From Marchantia polymorpha subsp. ruderalis (lineage: Eukaryota > Streptophyta > Marchantiopsida > Marchantiales > Marchantiaceae): a DNA stretch of 64,000 bases. Positions within the stretch are counted from its first letter, which is position 1, and each line of letters starts with the position of its first letter. The translations under genes and the position numbers were made by a program. Below, in pieces: positions 1-12,321 of this stretch. The stretch is taken from contig AP031353.1 in the NCBI GenBank assembly GCA_037833965.1, positions 16,928,501-16,992,500 on the forward strand, in the 5' to 3' direction. The notes below the pieces were generated by a model. It did not search any database and had not been told where the DNA came from. It saw only the letters and a program-made list of their open reading frames with translations.

Positions 1-1500
1 GAAACTCCAAGAAAGATGCAAGAATTATTAACCTTTGACATAACCTGCCAAAAGAGTCCATCCTACATAGTTAAGTTTACTGAGACTTCACATAATTTAT
101 TAACAAACTGAAGTACTATTTATCTTATATATAGAATAGAAAGAAATTCTTGTCAATAATATAAAGTACAAAATTATTTAAAATTTTAAAATTTAATTCA
201 TAATTATATACCATGAAAATAACACACACATTTTTTGTGTTCTTTAATCACACTGTTGTACCAACTCTCATGAAATATCTCGTAACCTTTTTGCATATAC
301 CTACTATAATGTTTATTTTTTATTCTTATTGAAATTTATCAAATAACATATCATAATTTTATCACATAGAACAATGAAACATAATAAAAAACTGAGAACA
401 CTCAAAAGTAAATATTTATGTGAATATAAATTGATAGTTAAATAATTTTATTGATCTGATTATATAACATTATTATTATTATTATTATTAAGAACCAGCA
501 AGATTATAATTTTGAAGCATGTGATAATCACAATGTAAAAGTGAGCAATAAGGTTATTTTTTTGTATAATAAGATTTTTACAAAATTATTATTCTATGTT
601 TAATCAACATGAATGGAAAATTAGAATTCTTATTTCAATATTTCATAAGCTTAATTTTTACAAACATGATTGAACTAAATTTCACCTTATCAAAGCATGA
701 AAGTGTTACATGAAGATGGTGATAGCACTACCAACATATTAAAACTGCAACAAAGGCATTTAGATGACAATATTTATGAGAAAACGGACCGAAATGATAT
801 AATTATATAAAAAAGATTCCCATCAAGTAAAAATATTCAAATTTTAGCGTTTTTTCGACTGTGTCACAATGAAATGAAATATTTAACATTGATGATAATT
901 TCTTGCCATATAGTATTACAATGTGGTGAAGTTTTTTTTAATTTTCAACAGAATCCACTGAAAACATGAAAGGGTGACTTTAGTATGCCTTGCAGATGAT
1001 TGGATTATGATTATTCCATGTTTTCTTAAATTACCGATCGCACACTTTATATCATTTTTTTATGTGGTATTTGGATTATTGTTGAGTAGGAAGACATATC
1101 GAAGCTATGAAATATATAGAAATGTCAACTCTATATCACTCTAACACTTGGAGTTATTAGGACCTAAATTTGCCCTTCTATACAACTTTATGAGAGACTT
1201 TTGCTGACTCGTAGCTGTTAAGAAACATCAAGTTTCAGTTTCTTAATCATATTATATCAACTGTTGTGGACTATTACATCCATTACTTTACATGGAGAAG
1301 TCGCCGCTGGCCAGCACCAATCAATTCGGATGCTTAAGTAGTTCATAACCATTTGAAAACTACTGTTATGATACAACAGGCGCATTAGGACAACTTGCTT
1401 CGTGAAATTTGGGAACTTGAAACCAAACTAAACCAACCAAACTATTCACGCACTACCCGCTTGGTTTCATCCAACTTCTACTTGATAAGGTTATTCCCGT
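1..1500. other. AT-rich gene-free flank
   Basis: I see no coding frame with recognisable protein content. The sequence is strongly AT-rich, with homopolymer runs and a short (ATT)n microsatellite at about 469-490. Probably intergenic. Confidence 0.6.
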
Positions 1501-1936
1501 CTTGCTGTATTACTAGTGCTTTACTCTCTTAGGTACTCAAATACATCTTCAGATTGGATAGTTAAGAACGAAGTGCAACAGGAATCTACACACTTAGAGT
1601 TGGAGGGAATCGGACAGGACTTAAGATATCTATATCAAGATGTCGACAGAAGGCGTCCTACTAATACTTTAACCATTGTGAGTTTAATAAGAATGCATCG
1701 CATGATGGGAAAGAAAAGCACGGAAGTTACAGCAGTGAAAAATCTTACGACGTCCATAAGGGAATATTGAGATTTTATGAAGGGTTTGACACCTTGTTTG
1801 AATCGTAAGCGTGGTGAACTCTGATGCGGAGGTAATGGTCAAGTGACTGTAGTCTACCACAGTACGATGTCTACCACCGTGCAGTGTGCTGTGTACATGG
1901 TGTGTTGCGGCGCGTTCAAAGTTTGCCGGGTCTGCG

Positions 1937-1945
1937 TTTCCCGCC
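1937..1945 (+). promoter_or_regulatory. E2F-type site upstream of NUF2
   Basis: TTTCCCGCC matches the E2F/DP consensus TTTSSCGC. It lies about 760 bp upstream of the NUF2 start codon. A second match sits 140 bp further on. E2F sites are common in promoters of plant genes expressed at S/G2-M. The link to NUF2 is inferred from position, and the transcription start is unknown. Confidence 0.4.
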
Positions 1946-2085
1946 AGAGTGTACAAAGTGAAGCGCCCTTGCAGCCATCGCAAACACGCGGCGACAGGCT
2001 CCTCACCTTTGAATCTCCAACGCCTCTCCAGTCTGAGATGTCTGAAACATTGATTTCACTCCAGCTCGGAAGATCCAGTGCCCGT

Positions 2086-2093
2086 GCGCGAAA
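2086..2093 (+). promoter_or_regulatory. Second E2F-type site (reverse orientation)
   Basis: GCGCGAAA is the reverse complement of TTTCGCGC, which fits TTTSSCGC. It lies about 615 bp upstream of the NUF2 ATG and pairs with the site at 1937. Functional use is inferred. Confidence 0.35.
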
Positions 2094-2708
2094 TTGAGCA
2101 CATTTGTCTCCAATTCGTCGATCCAAACTTCGTTCCGAGGTGGTCGGATTTAGGCAGAGATTTGTCATCGGAGTATGAATGGCTGATTCGAATTGATGTG
2201 GCTGCCTACGTCGGAGGTCCTGCTGGATTTGTAACAGTAATGCTGCACGACTGCTGATTTGGGACTGAAGCTTTGTTGCGGTTGCAAGAGGGGAGGTCCC
2301 CTTTTCGCCTTCCGGGCAGAGCTATAGTAAGAAAGCTTTCAATTTCGGGAATTTATTTCTCCTGCTGCTGCTTCTTTTTGGCATCTCTCTGGTGCTTATA
2401 AGCGTCCGAGGGATAAACGAAGATCGTGTTCGGTGGCTGGTCACGTCTGGAGAAGATCTTGAAGATTTTTGGATAGAAGGCCTCTTTTTTGGTACCTCTG
2501 TTAAGTCGCAATCTCTTCGCTGCAGGTGTGCTGTAGTGACTGTGTTGAACAATCTATGTATGACCATCTATGTGGACAGCGCAAATCAGAAGTTGGTGAA
2601 AAGTTAGCTAGTTAATTCAGTCGAATTTTTGGGACGGTGTTGGTTTTCGCCACGGAACAGCCAAAGGATTTGAAGTAGGCCGTTCAAGGCGTGTACTAAA
2701 CCGACAAA

Positions 2709-5700
2709 ATGCCGTCTCTTACGTTTCCCGATCTTGAAACGAAGCAAATTGTTATGCTGATGAAAGAGCTGGGGGTAAATTTGGAGGAAAAGAATCTCCT
2801 CAACCCGACTTCAGAAATCATGTGGCCATTGTACGAAACGGTGGCTCAGAATCTTCTCGGGATCTCCAGGTATGGTCTGTGTTGTTGTGTAGCAACTACA
2901 TTGCCAACAGTCAAAATTCTGCCAAATATCAGTCTGGAATCTAGTCCTATCGGCAGGTTTGTCTCAATGTCACACAATTCAAATAAACTGAAGAACTATA
3001 CCTTCTCACGCTTTTTTTTTCAAATTTCTGCAGAGAAGAACTTCAGCAACCCGCCTTCAACGTTCTGTGCAAGCTGGAGTATTCAGAATTGCATGAGGAA
3101 TCAGTTTGTTCTATTGCCTCATGGCGGATCATTAGGCAGCTCATGTTTGCTGCTGGTGTAACGGATTTCACCTTCCGTGATCTCATCAAACCGGACAGTA
3201 GACGCACCATACGGAATTTAAGCGGACTCATAAATTATGCGAGATTCAGGTCAGTTGATTCATTGTAACAAAACATTAGATTTAAGTCGACACCAAATGT
3301 AATACGATCCACAGCGGTCAATAAATTTAATGCCAGCATTAACTCCAGCCGTATAGGAGAGGATCTGCTCGCAGTGACTTGTTTTCATGAAACACCTCGA
3401 ATCGGTTGGTCAATTATCAGTTTCATTAAGACCATATTCACTTTACCACTGCTGTATGTGTGAACGCACTGCTTGCGTTCATGCCAATTCAGATCAATAT
3501 CAATAGATGTCTGTTTGTTTCTAAAGCCTAATTTCTCATTGACTGGAAAAACGTTGAATACTTTTTTCTCAGGGCTGAACGAGAGGACAAACTTGCTGCC
3601 CTTCAGGACGAGAGTTTACTCGACACCAAGCTGCAATTAGAGGATGACATAGAAGAGGTAAGACATCACTCGCGTTGTACATAGAAGGTAATGAAACATC
3701 TCTATTGTACTCTGCCTCTTGTCCGCGAGATCTTGTATATTGTTATAGTTCCAGATTGCAAATCTCCAGTCGAAGTCCGAGAAACGTCTACCTTAATCTG
3801 AAGTCTTAAACCAACAGAAAGTTTCTTCTTCTCCAGAGCTGGGATATGTTCATCGACAAAGTGTTTCATTATCACGTCTTTGGAGAAGTAACTTATGAGA
3901 GAAGCCCTGTAGAAGGGTTTTGGGTCCGTCTTCCTATTATTTTTGTTTTCAGATAGTTGTTTTGTCCCAAGATTGCATGCTCGATATACTTTGAGGTTTA
4001 ACAGCTCTGAGATGGTACTGCCTTGACAGGTTAAGCGTGAGATCGCTGCCATTGAAGCCGAAAGAAAAGGTCAAATACCACTTGTGCAAGCTCTTGAAGC
4101 CGAGACCCATGAGTTGTGGCAAGACGTGTCAGCTCTCAACAAAAGACAATCTGTGTTCCAGAGCGAGATCCGTGCGCTGAAACAAGAGCTCAACAGCATC
4201 AATGATGCTGTAAGTTTGTCATTATGTGCAGATATTGTATTCCCAGTTACTGATTGTTGTTTGCAGGTAGTTTCGTAATCTACAGTACTTCAAGTGAATA
4301 GGAAGGTGTATCTAAAAGTGAATATTTATTTGATTTTTTGTTGAACACAGATATCTGGTCAAAAGTACATGCTCCAACAAGCGAAACAAGAAGAAACAGA
4401 TCTAAGGGGCCAGATTGTGCAGTCGCCTGAAAAGCTTCAGGTTTGTGCTCCAGTATAGCTCCTTATTTATGCATCTGGAGACTGATAGTTTGATACCACA
4501 TCTCGTCTTTGGGTTTCGCAAGTTCTTGATTATGCTCCTAGAAGATGATGCAGGTTTCAAGGTCAAAAGTCTGATAAAAAAATAAAGAGGTTTCCTGGAC
4601 AGCTGATAGTATCTTGTGCATGTAAGTGAGAACCTCTCTGTTTCATTCTCCTTGACTTCCAGAGGTCAATAGAAGAGCAGAAGATCATTCTCGAAAAAAC
4701 TGAAATAGCTGTGGAGGAAGCTCGCAAAAGTCTCAACCGTTGGGAACAAAAGCTCGAGTCATTTTCTAAGGTTGGTACAGAACTTACCTGATTCATACAC
4801 CAGTATATCCATTTTAACGTGTCCTTCGGCAGCATATTCAGTCACTTCAGTCACTATCTCTTTTGTTAAATTGTATTTTAACTTACTTTTTCTTCATTGA
4901 ATTTTTTAGGCTGAAAAGAAGGTGCTGAAGTACCTAGGCCGACTGGAGGAAGCTCAAAAGTTGGTAAGATGATTTTGTCCAGTTCTTATTGCATGAACCA
5001 TAACATAAGTTGGTACAGAAATCTACTTCGGTGGTAAGAGAGTTCTCATCTTTTGGCTTGAGCTCAAACTTGACCTCGAATTGGCTCCAGGCCTTCAGTC
5101 ACAACATTCCGTACTCCCCACGTTACATGAACACACGCCGACTTTGGATCTACATACGGCATTTGAAAATTAGTCTAAAGAACTTATTTCTCGTAAATTT
5201 TCACCAGGAAAACGTGTATATTAAAGACTATACGTAAGGTACTATCCTTCCTGATGGCACAATCCTATCAAGGTAATTCTGGAGATAATTAAGATCGGAA
5301 AGTAGAAGGTCTAGCATCCGGGCCTTTCCTTCCCGTATGTATCAATCTCGGAGAAGGGTTTGGGGTCTTACTGTTATAATCTATAACCGCGCTGCATATT
5401 CGGAGAAGAAACTTCTACCTTTGGTTTATCTCTTTAATCACCACATCATGTAGCAAGCCTTCTACCATCTCCTTTGTAGCTACTGTGCAACTGGATACTG
5501 AGAGTTTGATATCTTGTTTCCTCAGCTGACCACGCAGAAGACGGCAACGAAGCAGGTGAAGGGCCTCAAGGCCAAAATCAAAGCAGATGAAGAGGAAGAG
5601 CGTCACCAAAACACCAAGCTTGCTGAACTCACATTGAAAGGTCCTGATTTATAGACTGTTCTTCCTTGATCATCACTAAAAGACACATCATAAGTAAACA

Positions 5701-6557
5701 CACATCGTCAAAACACAGTCTTATCTTTTGTGCTTTCCATATCTCTGCAGGCGATCACTGCCAGGAGCTTATTGACAATGCCGAGCGCCTCAATCTTTCG
5801 AAGACTGAGGAACAAGAAAGGTCGCTAGAAGAGATTAAGGAGAGGTACTCACAATTGATCAAGCGTCAACAAGAAGCTGATCTTCCCAGTAAAGAAGCTC
5901 AGGTAGAGATGGCGACCCCTCCTTGCATCTATAAATAGCCGTTTCGGGCTACTTCTTACTCCAAAGCCACTCGTAGTTTGTTTTACCTCTGGTCGGTATT
6001 GAGATCCCCTGTAGCTTTATGGGAAGGCATTTTGTATGCCGAGCGTGTTCTACTTGATATCTCCTCGGCACCAGTTTCAGCTCTCATGAACACAGTTCAT
6101 AAGGTGGTATACACCGGCACGATATATACCTGTTAAGATTCTAGTGGATTGACAATGGAGTATGTCCGTAGATTGTAATCGGTGCGTGAATTATGCCCTA
6201 TATGAAGTGCTGACTATGTCGGAAATGTTTTAGGTACAATATCTGATCAATCAGATCGCGAAAATTATAAATACCAAGGAGGACGTTATTCGGAGCTTCA
6301 GGGAGGAAGTCGCGGGAATTCAGCAACAGGTGATTCGTCTACGTTCTTAAAATTCTTCAGATGTTAAAACTTCCTTAACTCAACATCATGAGCAAGGTAC
6401 TACTTGATTATATCAATATAGCAAGGCCGTGTTGTTACTGTGAACCTTCCACATTTCATCCTAGATGATGAGCAATGCGCAGTCTTCCGCCCTCCGGTTA
6501 CACAATAATCAGTTAAAACCTGTGGAACAGCGTCCAGACCGGGTCGGACGGAGATAA
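2709..6557 (+). CDS. NUF2: NUF2, kinetochore NDC80 complex subunit
   Basis: NUF2 pairs with NDC80 in the outer-kinetochore complex that binds spindle microtubules. Coding exons read from the sequence: 2709-2869, 3034-3249, 3573-3657, 4030-4209, 4351-4440, 4663-4770, 4910-4963, 5526-5640, 5751-5902, 6234-6329, 6465-6557. All junctions are GT/AG and keep frame, giving about 449 aa, close to other plant NUF2 proteins. Residues 1 to about 130 form the calponin-homology head: the start reads MPSLTFPDLETKQIV, and TDFTFRDLIKP and NLSGLINYARFR are typical of the family. From about residue 130 the protein is charged, heptad-like coiled coil with the conserved IVQSPEKL motif near residue 236. The start is the first ATG before the conserved head. 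The last exon (30 residues ending VGRR) is the least certain. Reading through the exon-10 donor would instead end the protein at 6350. Confidence 0.92.
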
Positions 6558-7950
6558 AGTCGAAGAACCTTTCACTCTATCTCACTTCATGAGTTTCTTC
6601 GTGTAGCAGAGTACTCTTACTAGTTCTGAGTGCTCGTCAGTGAGAAGTTCCGAACTCCTTCTGCAACTTTTTTCATTGCCCCTACGAATGCCAAGTTTGT
6701 TCGAATTCTGAATGTGCTAAAGTAACAAAGGTCTTGATGGCTTCCACGCTTAGCACTGTAATGTATGAGATTTATTCCAATTTTTCTCATATATACAGAC
6801 TCTTACGACGTTGTTGTGATTCAGGTCTTGGCATATTATCGTGCCATACTCTCCTGCACAGGACCACTTCCACAATTGTCCGGTTAGAAAAGCCTCGAAG
6901 TATTTTGTGGTTCCAAACAATTTTCCAGCCTCCACTCTGATTGTAAGATCCGAATCCTTTCTTGCTATTGGTATGACCATCTTGAAGTTCCAAGTGAAAC
7001 ATCAGATGGGTATCTGACGAAATTTGGGTAATGCTCTGTTCTTGCAGGTCCACTGAGATCCTCTCAAAAATTAGAACCATTTTCTTCATCCTCATGGTCT
7101 TCCGAATCATATCCAATATTACAGGATGCATTGTGCGACCCTATTTGCGTTAAATATCATTCAGATATAGTATGAACTAGTCGAACTTATAGCTGATATG
7201 TGTGTTCATCCACTTGGACATCCAAGGTCAATTTGTACAATATATGTAAAGAATGAGAAGACGTCGGCCTACAGTACCTTGGAACTTCTGTCTGTTGATG
7301 TTGCCTGCCATTGTCATTAATATCTTCACTCAGTCTGTTCTCGCTGTTCGAATTGGGCCGAACGTGCATAAACACTGCTCCTTCCAAATGATATTTTTTG
7401 TATATATTTTTATATATCGCAACCTTCTAATATCCTGCTTTTCATTTCTGCAAACTCGTGGTGCGTCTTCTGACCAGACTTTTGATAGTGTTTTGAATCT
7501 TGTTGGGATTTTCTTGTAATTGACACGTGGCCTTACGAATGTTACCGACCGTTCTTCTGTTCGTCTACCCCGTATGAAGATGGTGTTGCCGATGTTGTCA
7601 GACCATCCCCCTCTACGGTATTTTCTGGTGCACGCACCCAGCTACGACCGTGGTCGATACCATGTGTCACAAGATTTGACTTGAGGTAGTTGCAGCCCTC
7701 GAGAGGGAGTCGCCGATACCAGCTACACGTGGAAAGTAATTCAAATCAAAGCTCATGCACTAGTCGTCTGATGTGTATCTCGTGTAACGTTCTTCTCTCC
7801 AGGCCTTCTTGATAACGCAGAAAGAAGCCGCTATATGACAGTTCAGAAGATTAGACTTGCGTCGAGATGCGAAATCTTATGTCATTTAGTTGTTTAGTCT
7901 TGGGATTACAAAAGTTAATGAAGTAATTTTGAGGATTTTAGACGGGATCC

Positions 7951-8085
7951 GACGAACGCAGCTAGCCTCGAACATTCATTCGAAACGCAATGTGCATGAA
8001 TGGTTTGATTCGTCGTACGCTATAGCCTAGCACGTTCGTCCTACACGCAATATGCATGAGTGATTTCATTCGATGAACGGTGGCT
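7951..8085. repeat. 60-bp direct tandem repeat, about 2.2 copies
   Basis: Copies start at 7951, 8011 and 8071 (partial). They share a frame such as CACGCAATATGCATGAGTGA versus AACGCAATGTGCATGAATGG. The period is exactly 60 and the copies are diverged. Confidence 0.6.
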
Positions 8086-8463
8086 GTGCGTCAGTGCGCG
8101 GATTCTTCTGAGAAGAAATTTTGAGCGTCCGTGATTGACACCTGCCGCAAAACTTATGCCGTTGCTTCTCTGGCTCCCTCGAGGAACAGCAGTGTAACTC
8201 TGAGGCCGGATGTGGCCAATTTACTCTGGGTCCGTGACAACAACAGGAATCGTCTCCTCCCGTACTCACGAAGAAGATGAACCCTGTGATCCTGTGACCA
8301 TGCTACGATGACGGTGGCCAACTTGTTACAATCTTTCGTACCTATGAGAATGTACTGTGTGGTCTTCATCATGTGGTAGTTGGTGTGAGTAGCGGAAGCT
8401 TTTATTCCAACCTTTGCGAGCTGTACTCGCGAAAGCAGAACGAAGATCTCAGGAACCAGGCAT

Positions 8464-8511
8464 CTTCGAAACTGGTCCCGACCTTTTAACTGGCCGGGAC
8501 CAGTTTCGAAG
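8464..8511. repeat. Perfect 17-bp inverted repeat (hairpin)
   Basis: Arms 8464-8480 (CTTCGAAACTGGTCCCG) and 8495-8511 are exact reverse complements around a 14-nt loop. The GGTCCCG/CGGGACC core resembles hairpins near 37.75 and 41.24 kb inside the peroxidase cluster. Confidence 0.7.
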
Positions 8512-9560
8512 AAGTAATCAATACTACGAGCGAAAGGTGTCTGCGTTTACGAAGTGAACGAGTGAAAGTTGTGACACACACCTCAAGGACTTAGTAAGAT
8601 ATACTGACTTCTCTTCGCCGGTCTTGCCTGCATCTGCCCAAATACTGTGCACGGTACTCCTCAGATTGTACTTGTCACTCTAGCCATTAATCTTGGGCGT
8701 TACAGTTGTGTACTACACCCAATTACTGTCACAGCTTAAATTCAGGAGTCAGATGTGTGGATGAGACGCTCCTCGGTTTTGAAAATCTGGTCTTTGAGGT
8801 AATTTTTTACCTTGCCACTTCCAACAAAGGGATCCGGATATGGTCTGAGCATGTCATGTGTTTCCGACCTTTTGAATGAACTCGGCGGTGCTTTCTTTTT
8901 GTTGATCCAGTACTTGCATATGAATTTTGTTCGTTGCCCTGTTTCCGTTTGTTCGTCGTCTGAGAAGTGCATTGGGCGTCCATTCAACGTGGTGATCCAT
9001 GTCTGTAGATGTTAAAAAAACCTGGACAGGTATACGAAAGGCTCCTGTGGCCACAAAGGACATGAAGTCGGTTGCACAAGAGGAAGATGAGAACTGAATG
9101 ACATCCTCACGTGGTGTGGTGTAAACAGACTAGACTATTTTATCATGTTGATTCCTCGTTTTGAGGAGATCCAGCAAGGCAAGTGCTTCCGGTAGCCTGT
9201 GACCAATCACCTTTTTTTGTCCCGAAATCAAGGAGCATTTTTATATATCGAACATTTTTGGCTATAACTATGATATATAGGATCAACAGATCCTGCATTC
9301 TCCAGATGTTTACGTGTCCAGCGCAAAAGCCTGTGGACATGGTGAGATGAAGGCAATCTCATGTAAATGACATACATCGTTCTGGAGACCAAACGTGATG
9401 CAGCTCCAGAGATGACACAAAGACTGCACAATGCAGTGTGCTGAATCCTAACAGTGGTTGTGTATGAGAGTTAGAGACGTGTTTCGGAAAGTGTGGAACT
9501 CATGAATCCTAGAGTCTATTTCTGTTCATCCTTGCGACCAACGGAAGTGAATAACTGAGT

Positions 9561-12321
9561 ATGGAAGACTCAGAGTCTTCGAAGACAACACAGGAACTGC
9601 GAATGAGTAGGATTGTTGATCGAATCGATCAGAGTGTTGACAGGAATGTAGAAGGAACAAATCTCGTACCAATGTCAAGCGCTGAACTGGACGATGATGG
9701 GCGTCCTAAACGCACAGGTAGGCCTCAAGAAAGTCCTCTGAATGACATTCGTGAGTGAGTTTTGAAACCAGTGACTGCAAACCATAAGTTTTGACAATTG
9801 CAGTGCCTTTATTCTGATTATCTACTCTGGAGCAGGAACGTTTTGGACGGCATCTGCCCATGCAATAACCGCATGTATAGGATCTGGAGTATTATCTTTG
9901 GCATGGGGAGTCGCTCAGCTTGGCTGGATAGCTGGGCCCTTGGTGAATGTTTCCTTTGCCGTCATTACATACTTCACTTCGGTTCTGCTCGTTGATTCCT
10001 ACCGCTACATGAATCCTGTCTCTGGGAGGCGGCTGTACACATATATGGATACAGTGAAGAGTTATCTGGGTGAGCCTCCTCTGCGGTCTTTGAACGCAAC
10101 AGATGAACATTAAACAGTGGCCACCATCAGATACACCCTGTAACTCTGGCATGCTGTCGCCGATTTCCGATTTCAGGCAGTTTAGCCTAAGTGTGCCCGG
10201 CTTGTTCTGCACATCTTCTATAATGAACAATTATTGTGGTTTTGAATGCCGGGAATCTTGGAGAAGAGAAGAGGAACAAGGTTGTTTTGGCCTTCGAAAC
10301 TATCATGGAAAAGACAAGAAAAAATCATAAAAAGACAGTCTATTTACAGTGAGTTGATGATTACAGGGCGGAAGGACACGTTTGTTTGCGGACTTGTGCA
10401 GTATACCAATCTTTTCGGTATTTGCATTGGTTACACCGTTACCGCCTCAGCCAGTATGGTGTAAGTAGATGTCATATAATGACCCTAAGTGTTGCATCTG
10501 CTTGTACCGATGAACTGAATTTGCTTGAGCTAATAGATCATGAGATATGCTCAAGAGGATACAATACAATGCTTCTACTAATAAGAATGTAGTATCGATG
10601 CAGGGCAATCAAACGGGCCGGCTGTTTTCATGAAAGAGGACGTCATGCAGAATGTCACGTATCAAACAATTTGTACATGGGTATTTTTGGCGCAGCTCAA
10701 ATCTTCTTCTCGCAAATTCCAGATTTTGCTCAGACTTGGTGGCTCTCAGTACTTGCCGCAATCATGTCATTCTCCTACTCAGGCATCGGTCTTGTATTGA
10801 GTCTCATTAAATTCTTCGGTAAGGAGGGAAATGTGTGATAATATGACTAGGATTAACCCATGATTACGCAGTTCGAATAATGTATAGTTATGATGTTTCT
10901 TCGTTATTTGCAAATCGCAGACTCTGTAAACAATGTTAGAATTCTGAGGAAGCTAATTCCTTCTACTATAGATGTTGGACGAAGAAACATTTCAATTGTT
11001 ATTATCACGCTTTGATGGTTGCCTACGTGTTTTCTTTTCCTTTCAAAGATTTTCATCTACTTTGTTCCTCTCGAACTTTGGTGCTTCTTAAGAAAGAAAC
11101 ATGAATGCAGTTTTCCCGGTCGTTTAGGATGAGTTAGATATGTAGACTTTGGTGTGTAAGCAATGCAGTCGATTATGTGGAGGTAGATAATCGGCTTCTT
11201 TCTAGTCCGAAGACAAAAACCTCTGAACGGATTTGAGTTTTGCGACAATATTGCAGATGAAGGACAAGTTAGGGGGACACTTTATGGTTGGCCTATTGGT
11301 AATGGACAGGATGAATACAGTAGAGCTCAGAAAGTATGGAAGACATTGTCGGCAGTAGGCGATATTGCCTTTGCATACAGTTTCATTATAGTACTTCTTA
11401 ACATACAGGTAAAGTAAGAGGTCTAAATCTTTGTGCACATTCCATTTATAATTTTCTTCAAACGAAGTTTTTGTTCTTATTGAATCTTGAATCCAGATTA
11501 GGAACATGCGTCGAAAAACTTTCCCAATTTATCCATGTGCATATGGATGTAATCAGACGTTGTTCTTGATTATCCAGGACACGCTGAAAAGCCCTCCGCC
11601 AGAGAACAAGACCATGAAAAAGGTTGCGCTGGCATCAAACCTTACTTGCAGTATTTTCTACTTGTCCGTTGGTTGTGTGGGCTACGCTGCCTTCGGTAAC
11701 CATGCTCCGGGGAACCTCCTCACAGGCTTCGGGTTTTACGAGCCATATTGGCTCATCGACTTCGCCAATGCATGCATCGTCGTTCATCTTGTGGGAGCTT
11801 ACCAGGTATTTTACTGGCTGATGCACCTCTCTACGAGATTCTGTCAGTCTTGCAAATCCGTTGAATTATTTCTAGCAGCAACTAACGTGTTCGTTTTGTT
11901 GCAGATTTTTGCTCAACCGCTTTTCTCTTTCTTAGAAGGTTTGGTATTGAAAAGATGGCCAAAGAAGACCTTTCTCAACAATACTCGAAGTGTGTCCATA
12001 CGTGTTGTTGGTAGAATCCGACTGAACATTTTCCACCTGGTCTGGAGAACCATCTTCGTTCTGGTCACGACGCTTCTCGCTCTATTATTGCCTTTTTTCA
12101 ACAGCATTATGGGCTTGCTAGGAGCTTTAGCCTTCTTCCCGCTAAGTGTCTATTTCCCCATCCGGATCTATATGAAACGAACCAACTTGCGACATTACAA
12201 ATGTGAGTGGTGGTTTCTATGTACATTAATGGTTATCTGCCTCCTAGTTTCTATCGGTGCTGCAATTGGATCTGTTGCAGAGATCCTTCAAGATACAAGA
12301 CACTACAAACCTTTCAACTGA
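9561..12321 (+). CDS. Amino acid permease, AAP family (AAAP superfamily)
   Basis: Proton-coupled amino acid importer of the plasma membrane. Coding exons: 9561-9717, 9836-10069, 10367-10460, 10604-10818, 11257-11408, 11578-11805, 11905-12321. Lengths sum to 1497 nt, 498 aa plus stop, slightly longer than the usual 480 or so because of a hydrophilic N-terminal tail of about 50 residues. Exon 2 opens with the AAP signature GTFWTASAHAITACIGSGVL and continues LAWGVAQLGWIAGPL. Exons 3-4 carry GYTVTASASMVAIKRAGCFH, exon 6 IQDTLKSPPPENKTMKKV, and the C terminus ends ILQDTRHYKPFN like typical AAPs. About ten hydrophobic segments are visible. The first ATG of the open frame is used. Substrate range cannot be read from sequence. 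Intron 6 is in frame and lacks stops. Confidence 0.95.

Larger units (their letters stand above)
6558..9560. other. Gene-free interval between NUF2 and the permease
   Basis: About 3 kb with only short open frames that match nothing I recognise. It contains a 60-bp tandem repeat near 8.0 kb and a hairpin near 8.48 kb, listed separately. It probably includes the NUF2 3' UTR and the permease promoter or 5' UTR. Confidence 0.5.

Noticed and set aside
6330..6350. NUF2 ending by read-through of the exon-10 donor
   Set aside because: It adds only six residues before a stop. A phase-compatible exon with a good acceptor at 6465 gives the usual length. Kept as an alternative in the NUF2 entry.
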